NCBI GenBank assembly: GCA_036381015.1
Contig: DASVDR010000041.1
Coordinates: forward strand, 62,001 to 126,000
DNA from: Gammaproteobacteria bacterium
Lineage (GTDB): Bacteria; Pseudomonadota; Gammaproteobacteria; Steroidobacterales; Rariloculaceae
Length of the DNA stretch: 64,000 nt
Direction: 5' to 3'
In this document: piece after piece, positions 8,301 through 19,471 of the stretch
Position numbering within the stretch: position 1 is the first letter of the stretch
Layout of the letters: each line of letters begins with the position of its first letter
Made by a program: the position numbers and the translations under genes
Notes under the pieces: generated by a model
What the model was told of the DNA's origin: nothing
The model's input: the letters and a program-made list of their open reading frames with translations, nothing else
Database searches by the model: none

Positions 8301-9161
8301 GTGGCCGACCTGAACGAAGCGGTGCGCCGCCAGAGCGTGCGGCACTTCGAAGTCCGCCGCGTCGGGCTCGGCGCCGGTGTCGAGGACGATGTCGTCGCCA
8401 CCGAGGAGCCGCTGGAAATTCGGCTCGGGTACTTCGTCGGCCGCGAGCATCGCGAGCAGAGCATCTCGGTCACGATGCGCACGCCGGGGAAGGACCTCGA
8501 GCTCGCCGTCGGCTTTCTCTTCACCGAAGGCATCGTGCGCGCGTCGCGGGACGTCGCTTCCGTCGGCCCCTGCGGCCCGCCCGCGGCCGACGGCCTCGTC
8601 AACGTCGTCCGCGTCGAGCTCGCCCCGGACGTCGAGGTCGACCTCGATCGGCTCGAGCGCCATTTCTACACGTCGTCGAGCTGCGGCGTCTGCGGCAAGT
8701 CGTCGCTCGAGGCGGTCGCCGTGCAGAGCCGCTACGACATTGCGTCCGTCCGCTTCGAGATCGGCCGTGACGTCCTCGGCGGCCTGCCCGAGGCGCTCCG
8801 GGCCCGCCAGGACGTCTTCGACCAGACCGGCGGCCTCCACGCCTCGGGCCTCTTCGACGCCGCCGGCACGATCCATCTCGTCCGCGAGGACGTGGGCCGC
8901 CACAACGCGCTCGACAAGCTGATCGGCAACCGTCTGATGGCCGACGCGCTGCCGCTCACCGACTACGGCATCGTCGTCAGCGGCCGCGCGAGCTTCGAGC
9001 TGATGCAGAAGGCGATGATGGCCGGCTGCCCGCTGCTCGCGGCCGTCGGCGCCCCGTCGTCGCTCGCCGTGCAGCTCGCCGAGGAGTTCGGCATGACGCT
9101 CGTCGGCTTTCTGAAGCGCGACCGCTTCAACATCTACTCGCGCCCCGACCGCGTCGTCTGA
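8301..9161 (+). CDS. fdhD: formate dehydrogenase accessory sulfurtransferase FdhD
   Basis: FdhD (286 residues; called FdsC in fds operons) moves sulfur onto the molybdenum cofactor before it enters FdsA. The key CxxC pair is Cys128 and Cys131 in SSCGVCGKSS, and the family signatures REDVGRHNALDKLIG, VVSGRASFELMQK and GAPSSLAVQLA are all present. The start is GTG 8301; the ATG two bases earlier is out of frame. It is the last gene of the operon, 16 bases after fdsD. No intrinsic terminator is visible behind it. Confidence 0.94.
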   Translation: MADLNEAVRRQSVRHFEVRRVGLGAGVEDDVVATEEPLEIRLGYFVGREHREQSISVTMRTPGKDLELAVGFLFTEGIVRASRDVASVGPCGPPAADGLVNVVRVELAPDVEVDLDRLERHFYTSSSCGVCGKSSLEAVAVQSRYDIASVRFEIGRDVLGGLPEALRARQDVFDQTGGLHASGLFDAAGTIHLVREDVGRHNALDKLIGNRLMADALPLTDYGIVVSGRASFELMQKAMMAGCPLLAAVGAPSSLAVQLAEEFGMTLVGFLKRDRFNIYSRPDRVV

Positions 9162-9364
9162 GCGCGAACCTTTCGGTTGACCCTCGCCGCATCTGTCAGC
9201 CCCCAACCCCCTCGGCTTTCGGCCTCGGCACTTGGCGGCCGGGGCCACGCTCGCGACGCGCTCGCCGCGACCAGGCTAGAGCCCCGGCGCGCGCTCTGCG
9301 AGAATTGCCCCCGCCACGGCACGCCGATACGCCCAGTCGCCCGCCGAGCGGCCGGAGGGCCGCC

Positions 9365-10732
9365 TTGCCACGGATCACGGAGATCGATTACATCGCGGAG
9401 TCGACGCGGCGTTTCCATCCGCTGCTCGGCCGCCCGTGGCACGTGTTCCTCGACAGCGGCCACGGAGGGGGCGAGGCGGGCCGCTACGACATCCTCGCGG
9501 CCGAGCCCTACGTCACGCTGACGACCCGCGGCGGCGTGACGGAGATCCGCGCCCCGCACGGCACCGACGTCTCCGGCCGCGATCCCATCGAGCTTCTGAT
9601 CGAGCGCCTCGGGCCCCCGGCGGCTCGCCCGCCGCAGGTGCCGTTCGCGGGCGGCGCGATCGGCTACCTCGCCTACGATCTCGGCCGCCGCTTCGAGCGC
9701 CTGCCGACGATCGCCGCGGCCGACATCGACGTCCCGGAGATGGCCGTCGGGCTCTACGACTGGGCCTGCGTCGTCGACCACGTCGAGCGTCGCACGTGGC
9801 TCGTCGGCGCCGGCCGCGACGAGCGGACGTTCGACGAGTGGAACGACCTCGTCGATGCGCTTTGCCCCCGTGATCCGCCGGAGGTCAAGCCCTTCACGGC
9901 AGGCTCGACGATCGCGTCGAGCTTCGACTTCGAGGGCTACCGGGCGGCCTTCGAGCGCGTGAAGGCGCACATCCGCGCCGGGGACTGCTACCAGGTCAAC
10001 CTCACGCAGCGCTTCGAGGCCGCGGCGCAGGGCCATTCCTGGGCGGCTTACGCGGACCTGCGCCGCCGCAGCCCGGCGCCGTTCGCGGCCTACCTGGGCC
10101 TGCCGTTCGCGGAGATCCTGTCGTCGTCGCCGGAGCGGTTCCTCAAGGTGGCCGGCGGGCGCGTCGAGACGAAGCCGATCAAGGGCACGCGGCCCCGCGC
10201 CCCCGACGCGGCCGCCGACCGTGCCCTCGCCGACGAGCTTCGGGCGAGCTCGAAGGACCGCGCCGAGAACGTCATGATCGTGGACCTGCTCCGCAACGAC
10301 CTCGGCAAGGTCTGCGTGCCCGGGTCGGTCCGCGCGACGAAGCTGTTCGACATCGAAAGCTTCGCCAACGTCCACCACCTCGTCAGCACCGTCGAGGGGC
10401 GGCTGCGGCCGGACGCGCACGCGCTCGACCTCGTGCGCGGCGCTTTTCCGGGGGGCTCGATCACGGGCGCGCCGAAGCTGCGCGCGATGGAGATCATCGA
10501 GACGCTCGAGCCGCAGCGGCGCACGGTGTACTGCGGCTGCATCGGCTACGTCGGGTTCGACGGCGACATGGACCTGAACATCGCGATCCGCACGCTGCTG
10601 CGCCGCGGCGACCGCGTTTACGCTTGGGCGGGCGGCGGGATCGTCGCCGATTCGGAGGTCGAGGCGGAGTATCGGGAGAGCCTCGACAAGGCGGCGGCGC
10701 TCCTCGCCGTGCTCGGCGCCGATCGGCGTTGA
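9365..10732 (+). CDS. pabB: aminodeoxychorismate synthase component I
   Basis: PabB (455 residues) aminates chorismate to 4-amino-4-deoxychorismate for p-aminobenzoate and folate. I chose TTG 9365 because GGAGGG sits 5 bases before it and the protein then begins PRITEIDYIAE; a longer TTG start at 9305 has no such site. Chorismate-enzyme motifs are clear: CYQVNLTQRFE, ETKPIKGTRPR, DRAENVMIVDLLRNDLG and GGSITGAPKLRAMEII. Anthranilate synthase component I is the main alternative, but PIKGTRPR, with the lysine that marks PabB rather than TrpE, and the neighbouring folKP gene favour PabB. It converges on folKP with a 17-base gap. Confidence 0.9.
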   Translation: MPRITEIDYIAESTRRFHPLLGRPWHVFLDSGHGGGEAGRYDILAAEPYVTLTTRGGVTEIRAPHGTDVSGRDPIELLIERLGPPAARPPQVPFAGGAIGYLAYDLGRRFERLPTIAAADIDVPEMAVGLYDWACVVDHVERRTWLVGAGRDERTFDEWNDLVDALCPRDPPEVKPFTAGSTIASSFDFEGYRAAFERVKAHIRAGDCYQVNLTQRFEAAAQGHSWAAYADLRRRSPAPFAAYLGLPFAEILSSSPERFLKVAGGRVETKPIKGTRPRAPDAAADRALADELRASSKDRAENVMIVDLLRNDLGKVCVPGSVRATKLFDIESFANVHHLVSTVEGRLRPDAHALDLVRGAFPGGSITGAPKLRAMEIIETLEPQRRTVYCGCIGYVGFDGDMDLNIAIRTLLRRGDRVYAWAGGGIVADSEVEAEYRESLDKAAALLAVLGADRR

Positions 10733-10749
10733 GCGCTACGTGCCGGCGC

Positions 10750-13306
<2,557 letters not shown>

Positions 13307-13329
13307 GGGGGCCGAGCGGCCTCCCGGCC

Positions 13330-13857
13330 GTGACGAGGTCGAGCCGTCGCTTCGAAGGCGGCCGGCGCATCCCGAAGCGGAGGCGCCGGCCGCCGGCCGC
13401 GGCGCTGTTACTCCACGTCGTGCTCGGCGGCGTTTGGGCTTCGTCGGGCGGCGCGCAGCAGGGTCCGGCGGCCGGGCCGCGCGCCGCCCCGCATGCGTAT
13501 CGCGTCCAGTGCGCGGAACGGGCCGGGGAAGGAGAGGCGGAGGCGGCCGCGGCGACGTGCGCCACGGACCTCGTGACCTATATCGGATGGCGGGTGTTCG
13601 AGCGCTATTGCGCGAGCTGTCACGGCACGGACGCCGAGGGCAGCACGTTCGCGCCGAGCCTCGTGCACCGTGTCGGCCAGCTCGACCGGAGCGCGTTCTT
13701 CGCCGCCCTCGACCGGGGCTACTCGGGCAACCGCGCTCCGATGCGCCCGTGGGGCGAGCACCGCGAGGTTTCCCGCTACTATGAGGAGCTCTGGTCCTAC
13801 CTGTCGGCGCGCGCCGCCGGAGAGCTCCCGCCGGGGCCCCTCGTGCCGCTGCGGTAG
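13330..13857 (+). CDS. c-type cytochrome, single haem
   Basis: A 175-residue exported cytochrome c is predicted. An arginine-rich N-terminus and a hydrophobic stretch (PPAAALLLHVVLGGVWA) serve as signal sequence, and the haem site is Cys94-Ala-Ser-Cys97-His98. Met138 in APMRPWG is the likely sixth ligand, and YEELWSYLSAR is the closing helix. GTG 13330 is the best start but has no strong ribosome site. It follows frmA by 23 bases on the same strand and converges on the TonB receptor gene. Its electron partner is not evident; a substrate dehydrogenase partner elsewhere is possible. Confidence 0.75.
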   Translation: MTRSSRRFEGGRRIPKRRRRPPAAALLLHVVLGGVWASSGGAQQGPAAGPRAAPHAYRVQCAERAGEGEAEAAAATCATDLVTYIGWRVFERYCASCHGTDAEGSTFAPSLVHRVGQLDRSAFFAALDRGYSGNRAPMRPWGEHREVSRYYEELWSYLSARAAGELPPGPLVPLR

Positions 13858-13861
13858 CGGC

Positions 13862-15946
13862 TCAGTAGCGCCAGTTCAGAGACACGCCCGCGTAGACGTT
13901 GCGCCCGGGGCCGGGCTCGAAAAACCGGCCGCCGAAGGCGTTGATGCGGACGTTCGCGTTGTACGTCTCGTCGAAGAGATTGTTGATCGCGACGAACGGC
14001 GTGATTAGCAGGTCGCCCGACGTGTGCTCGTAGCCGAAACGCACGTTCGAGAGCGTGTAAGCGTCGTTCACGACCGTGTTCGCGTTGTTCGCGAACTGAT
14101 CGTCGATGTAGAGGACGTCGAACGCCGCGAACCAGCCCACCGGGTGCCGATAGCTGAGCTCGCCGAACAGCACGTTCTCCGACGTGCCGGGAATCGTCTT
14201 GCCGGCGAAATCCTCTCCGCTCGCATCCACGAAGCGGTCGAACTCGAAGTCGGAATACGTGTAGCTGACGATCGCCTGCAGGCGCTCCGTCGGCTGCGTC
14301 ATGAACGAGAATTCGAGGCCGTCGCGACTGGATTGGCCGGCGTTCACGTAGAAGTCGCGGCCGGGGCTGCCCGGCACCTCGAACGGAATCAGCTCGTCGT
14401 CCACCTCGATCGAGAACAGCGCGAGCTCGTAGCGGTGGCGGTCGCCGAGCAGGCCGCGCAGTCCGACTTCGACGTTGCCCGCTTCCTGAGGATCGAGGAC
14501 GGGATTGAAGCCGCCGCCGCCGCTCGGGTCGTTGAACTCCGTCGTCGTCGGCGTTTCGAAGGCCGTGGAGTACGTGCCGTAGACGCTGAGGCTCGGCGAG
14601 AACACGTAGACGAGGCCGAGCATCGGGCTCGTGCCGTCGAGGCTGCGCTCGCCGGAATCGTCGCCGTCGGCGAGGAACCGGTCGGTCACGTCGAACTCCA
14701 CCTCGTCGAACCGCACGCCGAGCGTCAGGAGCAGCTGCTCCGTGACGCTGAGCTCGTTCTGCACGAACAGGCCCATGCTGCGCACGGTCTCGTTCTGATC
14801 GAACGTGAGCGCACCGCGTGTTCCGAGCTGGTTGTCGAAGCGTCTGCGGTCGTCGTCCTGGTCGTCGTAGTCGAGGCCGACGACGAGGCGGTTCGGGCGG
14901 TCCAGCCAGAAGCCGTCGTACGTGTAGCTCAGGCCGCCGCCGACGAAGAAGCGGTCGAGATCCACGATACCGCCGTCGACGAACGGCAGGCTGTTCGCGA
15001 AATCGCGCCAGATGTAGTAGTTGCGGGCCGTGAGCAAGTGTCGGTCGCCGAGAGGCATGTCGTAAACGAAGCCCACGCGCTGCTGCTCGAGGCTCTCTCC
15101 GGCGGCGAACTCCACGTTCGCCGGCCACGCGGCGGCCGGATCGCTCGCTGCGAGCTCGGCCGTGATGCCGCCCGGATCGTCCGACGTCGGCTGATCGGTG
15201 AGGTTGACGACGGCGAGCAGCTTGCGGTCTCCCTCGAAGTTCACGTTGAAGCGGCCGCTGAGCTGGCGGTTCTCGGCCTCGCTGTGGTCGCGGAACCCGC
15301 CGTAGTCCGAGTCCGAAAGGCTCACGAGGTAGCCGACGCGGTCGCCGCGGCCGCCGGCCTTCAGCTGGAGCTTCTTGAAGTCGTAGCGTCCGCCGGACAG
15401 GCGCAGCTCCGCGAACGGCTCCTCGGGAGGCGGCTCCGTGGTGACGCTGATCACGCCGCCGGACGCATTGCCGTACAGCGAGGAGCTCGGCCCGCGGACC
15501 ACCTCGATCTGGCTGACGGCGCCGAGGTCGATGCCGTCGACCGATCCCTGCCCGTCCGGCAGGGTCTCGGGAATGCCGTCGACGAGAATCTTCACGCCCC
15601 GAATGCCGAAGTTCGCCCGGGCGCCGAAGCCGCGGATGGAGACCCGGAGATCCTGTGCGAAGTTGTAGCGGTTCTGCATGAACAGGCCGGGCACGCGGCT
15701 CAGCGACTCGTCGAGCGCGAGCTGCTGTCGGCCGAGCTGGATTTCCTCCTGCGTCACGACCGAGACCGCGGCCGGCACGTGATCGAGCGTGGTGGCAAGG
15801 CGCGTGGCCGTGACGACGATCTCCTCGAGCGGCGGCATCGGGCGCGGCTCCGCCGCCTCTTGCGCCGCGGCGAAAGGCGCTCCGAGGCACAAAGCCGACC
15901 ACGAGAGGCCCATGGAGATCGCGTACGGAAGAGTTCGTGTGGTCAT
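13862..15946 (-). CDS. TonB-dependent outer-membrane receptor
   Basis: A 694-residue outer-membrane transporter. Residues 1-28 are a signal peptide ending in AAAQ, followed by the TonB-box-like EEIVVTATR, the plug domain (about 35-160, with VSIRGFGARANFGIRGVKILVDGIPETLPDG and VVRGPSSSLYGNASGGVI) and a 22-strand barrel ending in the outer-membrane signature NWRY. ATG 15946 is chosen over an upstream codon because the signal peptide starts there. The plug resembles FecA-type iron-chelate receptors, but the substrate cannot be told from sequence. No sigma/anti-sigma pair or siderophore gene is adjacent. Confidence 0.9.
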   Translation of the reverse strand: MTTRTLPYAISMGLSWSALCLGAPFAAAQEAAEPRPMPPLEEIVVTATRLATTLDHVPAAVSVVTQEEIQLGRQQLALDESLSRVPGLFMQNRYNFAQDLRVSIRGFGARANFGIRGVKILVDGIPETLPDGQGSVDGIDLGAVSQIEVVRGPSSSLYGNASGGVISVTTEPPPEEPFAELRLSGGRYDFKKLQLKAGGRGDRVGYLVSLSDSDYGGFRDHSEAENRQLSGRFNVNFEGDRKLLAVVNLTDQPTSDDPGGITAELAASDPAAAWPANVEFAAGESLEQQRVGFVYDMPLGDRHLLTARNYYIWRDFANSLPFVDGGIVDLDRFFVGGGLSYTYDGFWLDRPNRLVVGLDYDDQDDDRRRFDNQLGTRGALTFDQNETVRSMGLFVQNELSVTEQLLLTLGVRFDEVEFDVTDRFLADGDDSGERSLDGTSPMLGLVYVFSPSLSVYGTYSTAFETPTTTEFNDPSGGGGFNPVLDPQEAGNVEVGLRGLLGDRHRYELALFSIEVDDELIPFEVPGSPGRDFYVNAGQSSRDGLEFSFMTQPTERLQAIVSYTYSDFEFDRFVDASGEDFAGKTIPGTSENVLFGELSYRHPVGWFAAFDVLYIDDQFANNANTVVNDAYTLSNVRFGYEHTSGDLLITPFVAINNLFDETYNANVRINAFGGRFFEPGPGRNVYAGVSLNWRY

Positions 15947-15999
15947 CGCGTCACATCTCGCAGGGGACGATGCGGGAAATCGAAGGGACTGCCTATCAT

Positions 16000-16012
16000 G
16001 ACCGATTCGGTC
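16000..16012. promoter_or_regulatory. 13-bp palindrome upstream of the TonB receptor gene
   Basis: GACCGATTCGGTC is a perfect 6-bp dyad around one base, about 55-65 bases before the receptor start on the minus strand and next to a possible -10 (CATGATAG). It could be an operator for the receptor or for the divergent terC gene. It is shorter than a Fur box and does not match one. Confidence 0.25.
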
Positions 16013-16184
16013 GGAGCGGCGCAAATGAGACACTTCCGATCCGGGCGGTCCGTTGGCACACTAGTCGCCTGACGCAAGCCGCTCGTTTCCAGTAGAGGCT
16101 ACCAGGCGGCGTGCCATGGATCATGGGGCATCCCGTGGCTCGCCCCCGGGGCTTCTTCTGGGTTCTTCCTCGCTCTCCCACATA

Positions 16185-16850
16185 ATGGATTTCGTATCGC
16201 TTTCCGAGCTTGCCGCATTCGCTCAGGTCATCCTCGTCGATCTCGTGCTCGCCGGCGACAATGCGGTCGTAATCGGGATGGCCGTGGCCGGCCTCCCGCG
16301 CGACCAGCGGGCCCGCGCGATGCTCTTCGGCATCGCCGCCGCCACCGTGCTGCGCATCGCGTTCGCGTCGGTCACGGTCCAGCTGTTGAACGTCATCGGG
16401 CTGCTTCTCGCCGGAGGCCTGCTGCTGCTCTGGGTGTCGTGGAAGCTTTGGCGCGAGCTTCAGGCCGCGCGCTACGAGCGGAGCGCCCGTGAGGAAGCCC
16501 TCGAGACGGCGGGCCCGAGCCCGGCCCGCGCCGTGAACCCGGGCCACTCGCCGGCGGGCAAGACGATGCGGCAGGCGACGACGCAGATCATCGTCGCCGA
16601 CGTATCGATGTCGCTCGACAACGTTCTCGCGGTCGCGGGGGTCGCGCGGGAGCACCTCTGGGTGCTCGTCTTCGGGCTCACGTTGTCGGTCGCGCTGATG
16701 GGATTCGCGGCCGTCCTCGTCGCCCGGCTCCTCGCGCGGTATCACTGGATCGCGTACGTCGGTCTCGCGCTGATCTTCTACGTGTCCCTGCGGATGATTT
16801 TCGAAGGCGGGCTCGAAGTTTTCGAGGCCGCCGCGCAACAGCTCACTTAG
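16185..16850 (+). CDS. TerC-family integral membrane protein
   Basis: A 221-residue multi-span protein of the TerC/Alx/YjbE type. Helix 1 carries VILVDLVLAGDNAVVIGMA and the second half repeats the motif as VADVSMSLDNVLAVAGVA; paired Asp-Asn motifs of this kind mark the family, whose Alx members export manganese. A soluble loop (about residues 100-140) divides the two halves. ATG 16185 matches the usual N-terminus; ATG 16116 in frame would add 23 residues without family resemblance. It diverges from the TonB receptor gene. I looked for the manganese (yybP-ykoY) riboswitch often found before terC and did not see it. Confidence 0.88.
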   Translation: MDFVSLSELAAFAQVILVDLVLAGDNAVVIGMAVAGLPRDQRARAMLFGIAAATVLRIAFASVTVQLLNVIGLLLAGGLLLLWVSWKLWRELQAARYERSAREEALETAGPSPARAVNPGHSPAGKTMRQATTQIIVADVSMSLDNVLAVAGVAREHLWVLVFGLTLSVALMGFAAVLVARLLARYHWIAYVGLALIFYVSLRMIFEGGLEVFEAAAQQLT

Positions 16851-16858
16851 TTGGGGGC

Positions 16859-17024
16859 GTCCCGCAAATACCTATACACGATGCTTGCCGGGAACGCCGT
16901 GAACCCGTCCCTGGGGGCTCGCTCCGCGACATCCCTGCCCGGGGTCCCCGGCGCGAACGGAGTGAGCGCTGGGGTGGCGTACGCGGAGCTCCCGTCAAGC
17001 ATCATGTATAGGTATTCGCGGGAC
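16859..17024. repeat. 166-bp MITE-like inverted-repeat element, copy 1
   Basis: The element begins GTCCCGCAAATACCTATACA and its last 34 bases are the reverse complement of the first 34 with three mismatches. It starts 8 bases after the terC stop and ends about 100 bases before the next gene. A second inner stem pairs GCTCCGCG with CGCGGAGC. A second copy of identical length is at 29863-30028 and a half copy at 44560-44646. No transposase is encoded and no clear target duplication is seen. Confidence 0.9.
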
Positions 17025-17120
17025 ACGATACTCGCGAGCCGGGCGTCCTCTGCCCGGCGGCCGGTCCGCGGGCTGCGTGCTATGATCCCCGGGGACGAGT
17101 CTTTTCTTCAGGGGGAAGCG

Positions 17121-18002
17121 ATGCAACGCCGAAAGACAACAAGCGTATCGCTCGTGCTCGCCGGCTTTTGTGCCGCGCAAGCCGCTACGGCTCAAGACGA
17201 TTTCGCGTCCGTCGAAATCACGGTCCACGAGGTCGCCGAGAACCTCTACTACCTCGAGGGCCGCGGAGGAAACATCGGGCTCTCCGTCGGCGAGGACGGC
17301 GTCGTGATGATCGACGACCAGTTCGCCCCGCTGACGGACAAGATTCTCGCCGCGATCGACACCGTCTCCGACCGCGACGTGCTTTTCGTCATCAACACGC
17401 ACGTTCACGGCGACCATGTCGGCGGCAACGAGAACCTCGGGAACATGGGCATCCCGATCCTCGCGCACGACAACGTGCGGCTGCGCATGAGCAAGGGGGA
17501 ACAGCCCGCGCCGCCGGCCGCGCTGCCGGTCGTCACGTATTCCGACGCCGCCACGCTTCACTTCAACGGCGAGGAGATCAGGATCGTGAAGGTGCCGGCC
17601 GCGCACACGGACGGCGACAGCGTGATCCATTTCGTCGGCGCCGACGTAATCCATACCGGGGACGTGTTCCGTACCACGGGGTACCCGCGGATCGACACGG
17701 GCAACGGCGGAACGGCCGCCGGCACGATCGAAGCGCTCGACTTGCTGCTCGAGATGGCCGGGCCGGAGACGAAGATCCTGCCGGGCCACGGCGTCGTCTC
17801 GACGCGCGACGACGTCCAGGCGTTCCGCGACATGGTCGCCGAGGTCTACGGCCGGGTGAAGCCGATGGTCGAGCAGGGCATGACCCTCGAGCAGGTGACC
17901 GCGGCGCAGCCCACTCGGGAGTTCGACGAGCGTTGGGGCTCGCCGGACACGTTCCTGGAGGGGCTTTACGAGTCGATTCGGCTCGAGCTCGGGGGGCGTT
18001 GA
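17121..18002 (+). CDS. exported metallo-beta-lactamase-fold hydrolase
   Basis: A 293-residue MBL-fold enzyme with a signal peptide (residues 1-24, ending AATAQ). The metal motif is His94-Val-His96-Gly-Asp98-His99; further metal ligands fit VPAAHTDGD and the late LPGHGVVS. This places it among secreted MBL hydrolases often called cyclase-like; its substrate is unknown. ATG 17121 follows GGGGGAAG at 17111-17118. It heads a four-gene run (17121-20225) with gaps of 19, 1 and -8 bases, so it is likely cotranscribed with the dehydrogenase and the two secreted proteins behind it. Confidence 0.85.
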   Translation: MQRRKTTSVSLVLAGFCAAQAATAQDDFASVEITVHEVAENLYYLEGRGGNIGLSVGEDGVVMIDDQFAPLTDKILAAIDTVSDRDVLFVINTHVHGDHVGGNENLGNMGIPILAHDNVRLRMSKGEQPAPPAALPVVTYSDAATLHFNGEEIRIVKVPAAHTDGDSVIHFVGADVIHTGDVFRTTGYPRIDTGNGGTAAGTIEALDLLLEMAGPETKILPGHGVVSTRDDVQAFRDMVAEVYGRVKPMVEQGMTLEQVTAAQPTREFDERWGSPDTFLEGLYESIRLELGGR

Positions 18003-18021
18003 GACGCCCGTCGAAACCTCG

Positions 18022-19083
18022 TTGCGCCGGCCGAAGGTCCTGATCTACCGGCCCGTCGACGAGACGCAGGAGTCGCACCGCCTGATGGAGGCGGCCGGCT
18101 GCGAGGTCGTCGCGGGCGAGCTCGATCGGGACATCCCGCGCCTCCTCGCCGCCGCGCCGGATGCGGCGGCGCTCGTCGGCGCAACGTTCCGCGGCGGCGT
18201 GATCGACGCATCGCTCCTCGGCGCGTTCCCGAATCTGCGCATCGTCGCGAAATACACGATAGGCGTCGACGACGTCGACGTCGACGCGGCCACGGAGCTC
18301 GGCATCCTCGTCACGCATTGCCCGACGGAGGCGAACTGGGGCGGCGTCGCGGAAGGCACGATCGCGCTGATGCTCGCGTTCCTGAAGCGGATTGCCGAGC
18401 GCGACCGCCACGTCAAGGCGGGCGGCTGGCGCGACAAGCGGCTCGAGGGCCGCTACGTCGGGCGTCGCGCCGACGGGTATCCCGGGCTCACGATCGGCAT
18501 CGTCGGGCTCGGGCGCATCGGCTCCCGCTTGGCGGAGCTTCTCGGCCCGTGGCGCGCGCGGCTGATCGGCGTCGATCCTTACGTGGACGACGCGCGCTTC
18601 GCGCTGCGAGGGGTCGAGCGCGTCGATCTCGAAACGCTGCTCCGCGAGGCGGACGTCGTCACGCTGCATTGCAATCTCACTGCCGAGACCCGCGGGATGA
18701 TCGGCGCCGCCGAGCTTGCGGCGATGAAGCCGCGGGCCTTGCTGATCAACACCGCGCGGGGGCCGATCGTCGATCTGGACGCTCTCTGCGATGCGCTCGA
18801 GCGCGGCCGCATCGGCGGCGCCGCGCTCGACGTGCTGGCGGTGGAGCCGCCCCCGGCCGGCGCGCGCCTCCTCGCGCTCGGCGACAAGGTGATTCTGAGC
18901 CCGCACATGATCGCCGCGAACGAGGGCGGCACGCTTCACGCAGCGATTCCGTGGGCGACCGAGGCGGTGCTTGCCGCGCTTCGGTCGGAAGTTCCCGAAT
19001 ACGTTTACAATCGGGAAGCCATCGAGCTGTGGCGGCGCAGATTCGGCGGGCGAAGCCTGCTCGGGGCGCCGCCGGGAGGGTGA
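18022..19083 (+). CDS. D-2-hydroxyacid dehydrogenase family protein (SerA/CtBP-like)
   Basis: A 353-residue NAD-dependent D-2-hydroxyacid dehydrogenase. The NAD loop is TIGIVGLGRIGSRLAE, and the catalytic Arg, Glu and His fall in LLINTARGPIVD, DVLAVEPPP and ILSPHMIAANEG. The N-terminal substrate domain contains AKYTIGVDDVDVDAATELGI. It resembles phosphoglycerate dehydrogenase without the ACT domain, and also the C-terminal-binding-protein group; substrate cannot be named. The start TTG 18022 is 19 bases after the MBL gene, and the next gene begins one base after its stop. It looks cytoplasmic although both neighbours are exported. Confidence 0.85.
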   Translation: MRRPKVLIYRPVDETQESHRLMEAAGCEVVAGELDRDIPRLLAAAPDAAALVGATFRGGVIDASLLGAFPNLRIVAKYTIGVDDVDVDAATELGILVTHCPTEANWGGVAEGTIALMLAFLKRIAERDRHVKAGGWRDKRLEGRYVGRRADGYPGLTIGIVGLGRIGSRLAELLGPWRARLIGVDPYVDDARFALRGVERVDLETLLREADVVTLHCNLTAETRGMIGAAELAAMKPRALLINTARGPIVDLDALCDALERGRIGGAALDVLAVEPPPAGARLLALGDKVILSPHMIAANEGGTLHAAIPWATEAVLAALRSEVPEYVYNREAIELWRRRFGGRSLLGAPPGG

Positions 19084-19084
19084 G

Positions 19085-19471
19085 GTGAAGCGCGTGCTCG
19101 TCCCGCTCGCCGCGGCGTGTCTCTTTGCTCCTGCGGCGATTGCGCACCATTCCTTTGCGGTCCATTTCGTCGCCGACGAGATCGTGTCCGTCGCAGGGGT
19201 CGTCACCGAGTTCCGGTTCCGCAATCCGCACGGCCTCGTGTTCGTCTCGGCGACCGGCGAAAACGGCGAAGAGGAGACGTGGCGGGCCGAGACGAACTCG
19301 CCGAACATCCTGCGCCGGCGCGGCTGGAGCGAGCACTCGCTCGCGGTCGGCGACCGCGTCACGATCGAAGGCTATCCGGCGCGCGACGGGTCGCCTTCGA
19401 TGCGCATTTACCGCATCACGTTCGAGGACGGCCGCGTGCTGATTGGGCAGCGGCCCACGGCCGGTGACTGA
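19085..19471 (+). CDS. DUF6152-type secreted protein
   Basis: A 128-residue exported protein with a signal peptide that ends directly before the hallmark AHHSFAVHF. The rest reads as a small beta-rich domain: VTEFRFRNPHGLVFV, WRAETNSPNILRRRGW, and GDRVTIEGYPARDGS. This pattern (an AHHSF start, a PH(G/S) turn, a LxRxGW segment) matches the DUF6152 family; its function is unknown. The start GTG 19085 follows the upstream stop by one base, and the end overlaps the next start by 8 bases. The same domain is found fused to a homologue of the next protein in the gene at 58675-59811. Confidence 0.82.
   Translation: MKRVLVPLAAACLFAPAAIAHHSFAVHFVADEIVSVAGVVTEFRFRNPHGLVFVSATGENGEEETWRAETNSPNILRRRGWSEHSLAVGDRVTIEGYPARDGSPSMRIYRITFEDGRVLIGQRPTAGD

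Noticed and set aside
14024-16072. Long frame antisense to the TonB receptor gene
   Set aside because: Low-complexity acidic/Arg make-up and no family resemblance; the sense strand encodes a complete receptor with signal peptide, plug and barrel end.
15947-16110. Cobalamin riboswitch before the TonB receptor
   Set aside because: No B12-box (GCCACTG-type) or matching stems on the minus strand.
16050-16184. Manganese (yybP-ykoY) riboswitch before terC
   Set aside because: The conserved GGGGAGUAG and loop sequences of that class are not present.
16851-17120. Coding potential inside the 166-bp repeat (SRKYLY...MYRYLRD on both strands)
   Set aside because: The frame is open on both strands because the ends are inverted repeats; differences between copies preserve pairing, not protein.
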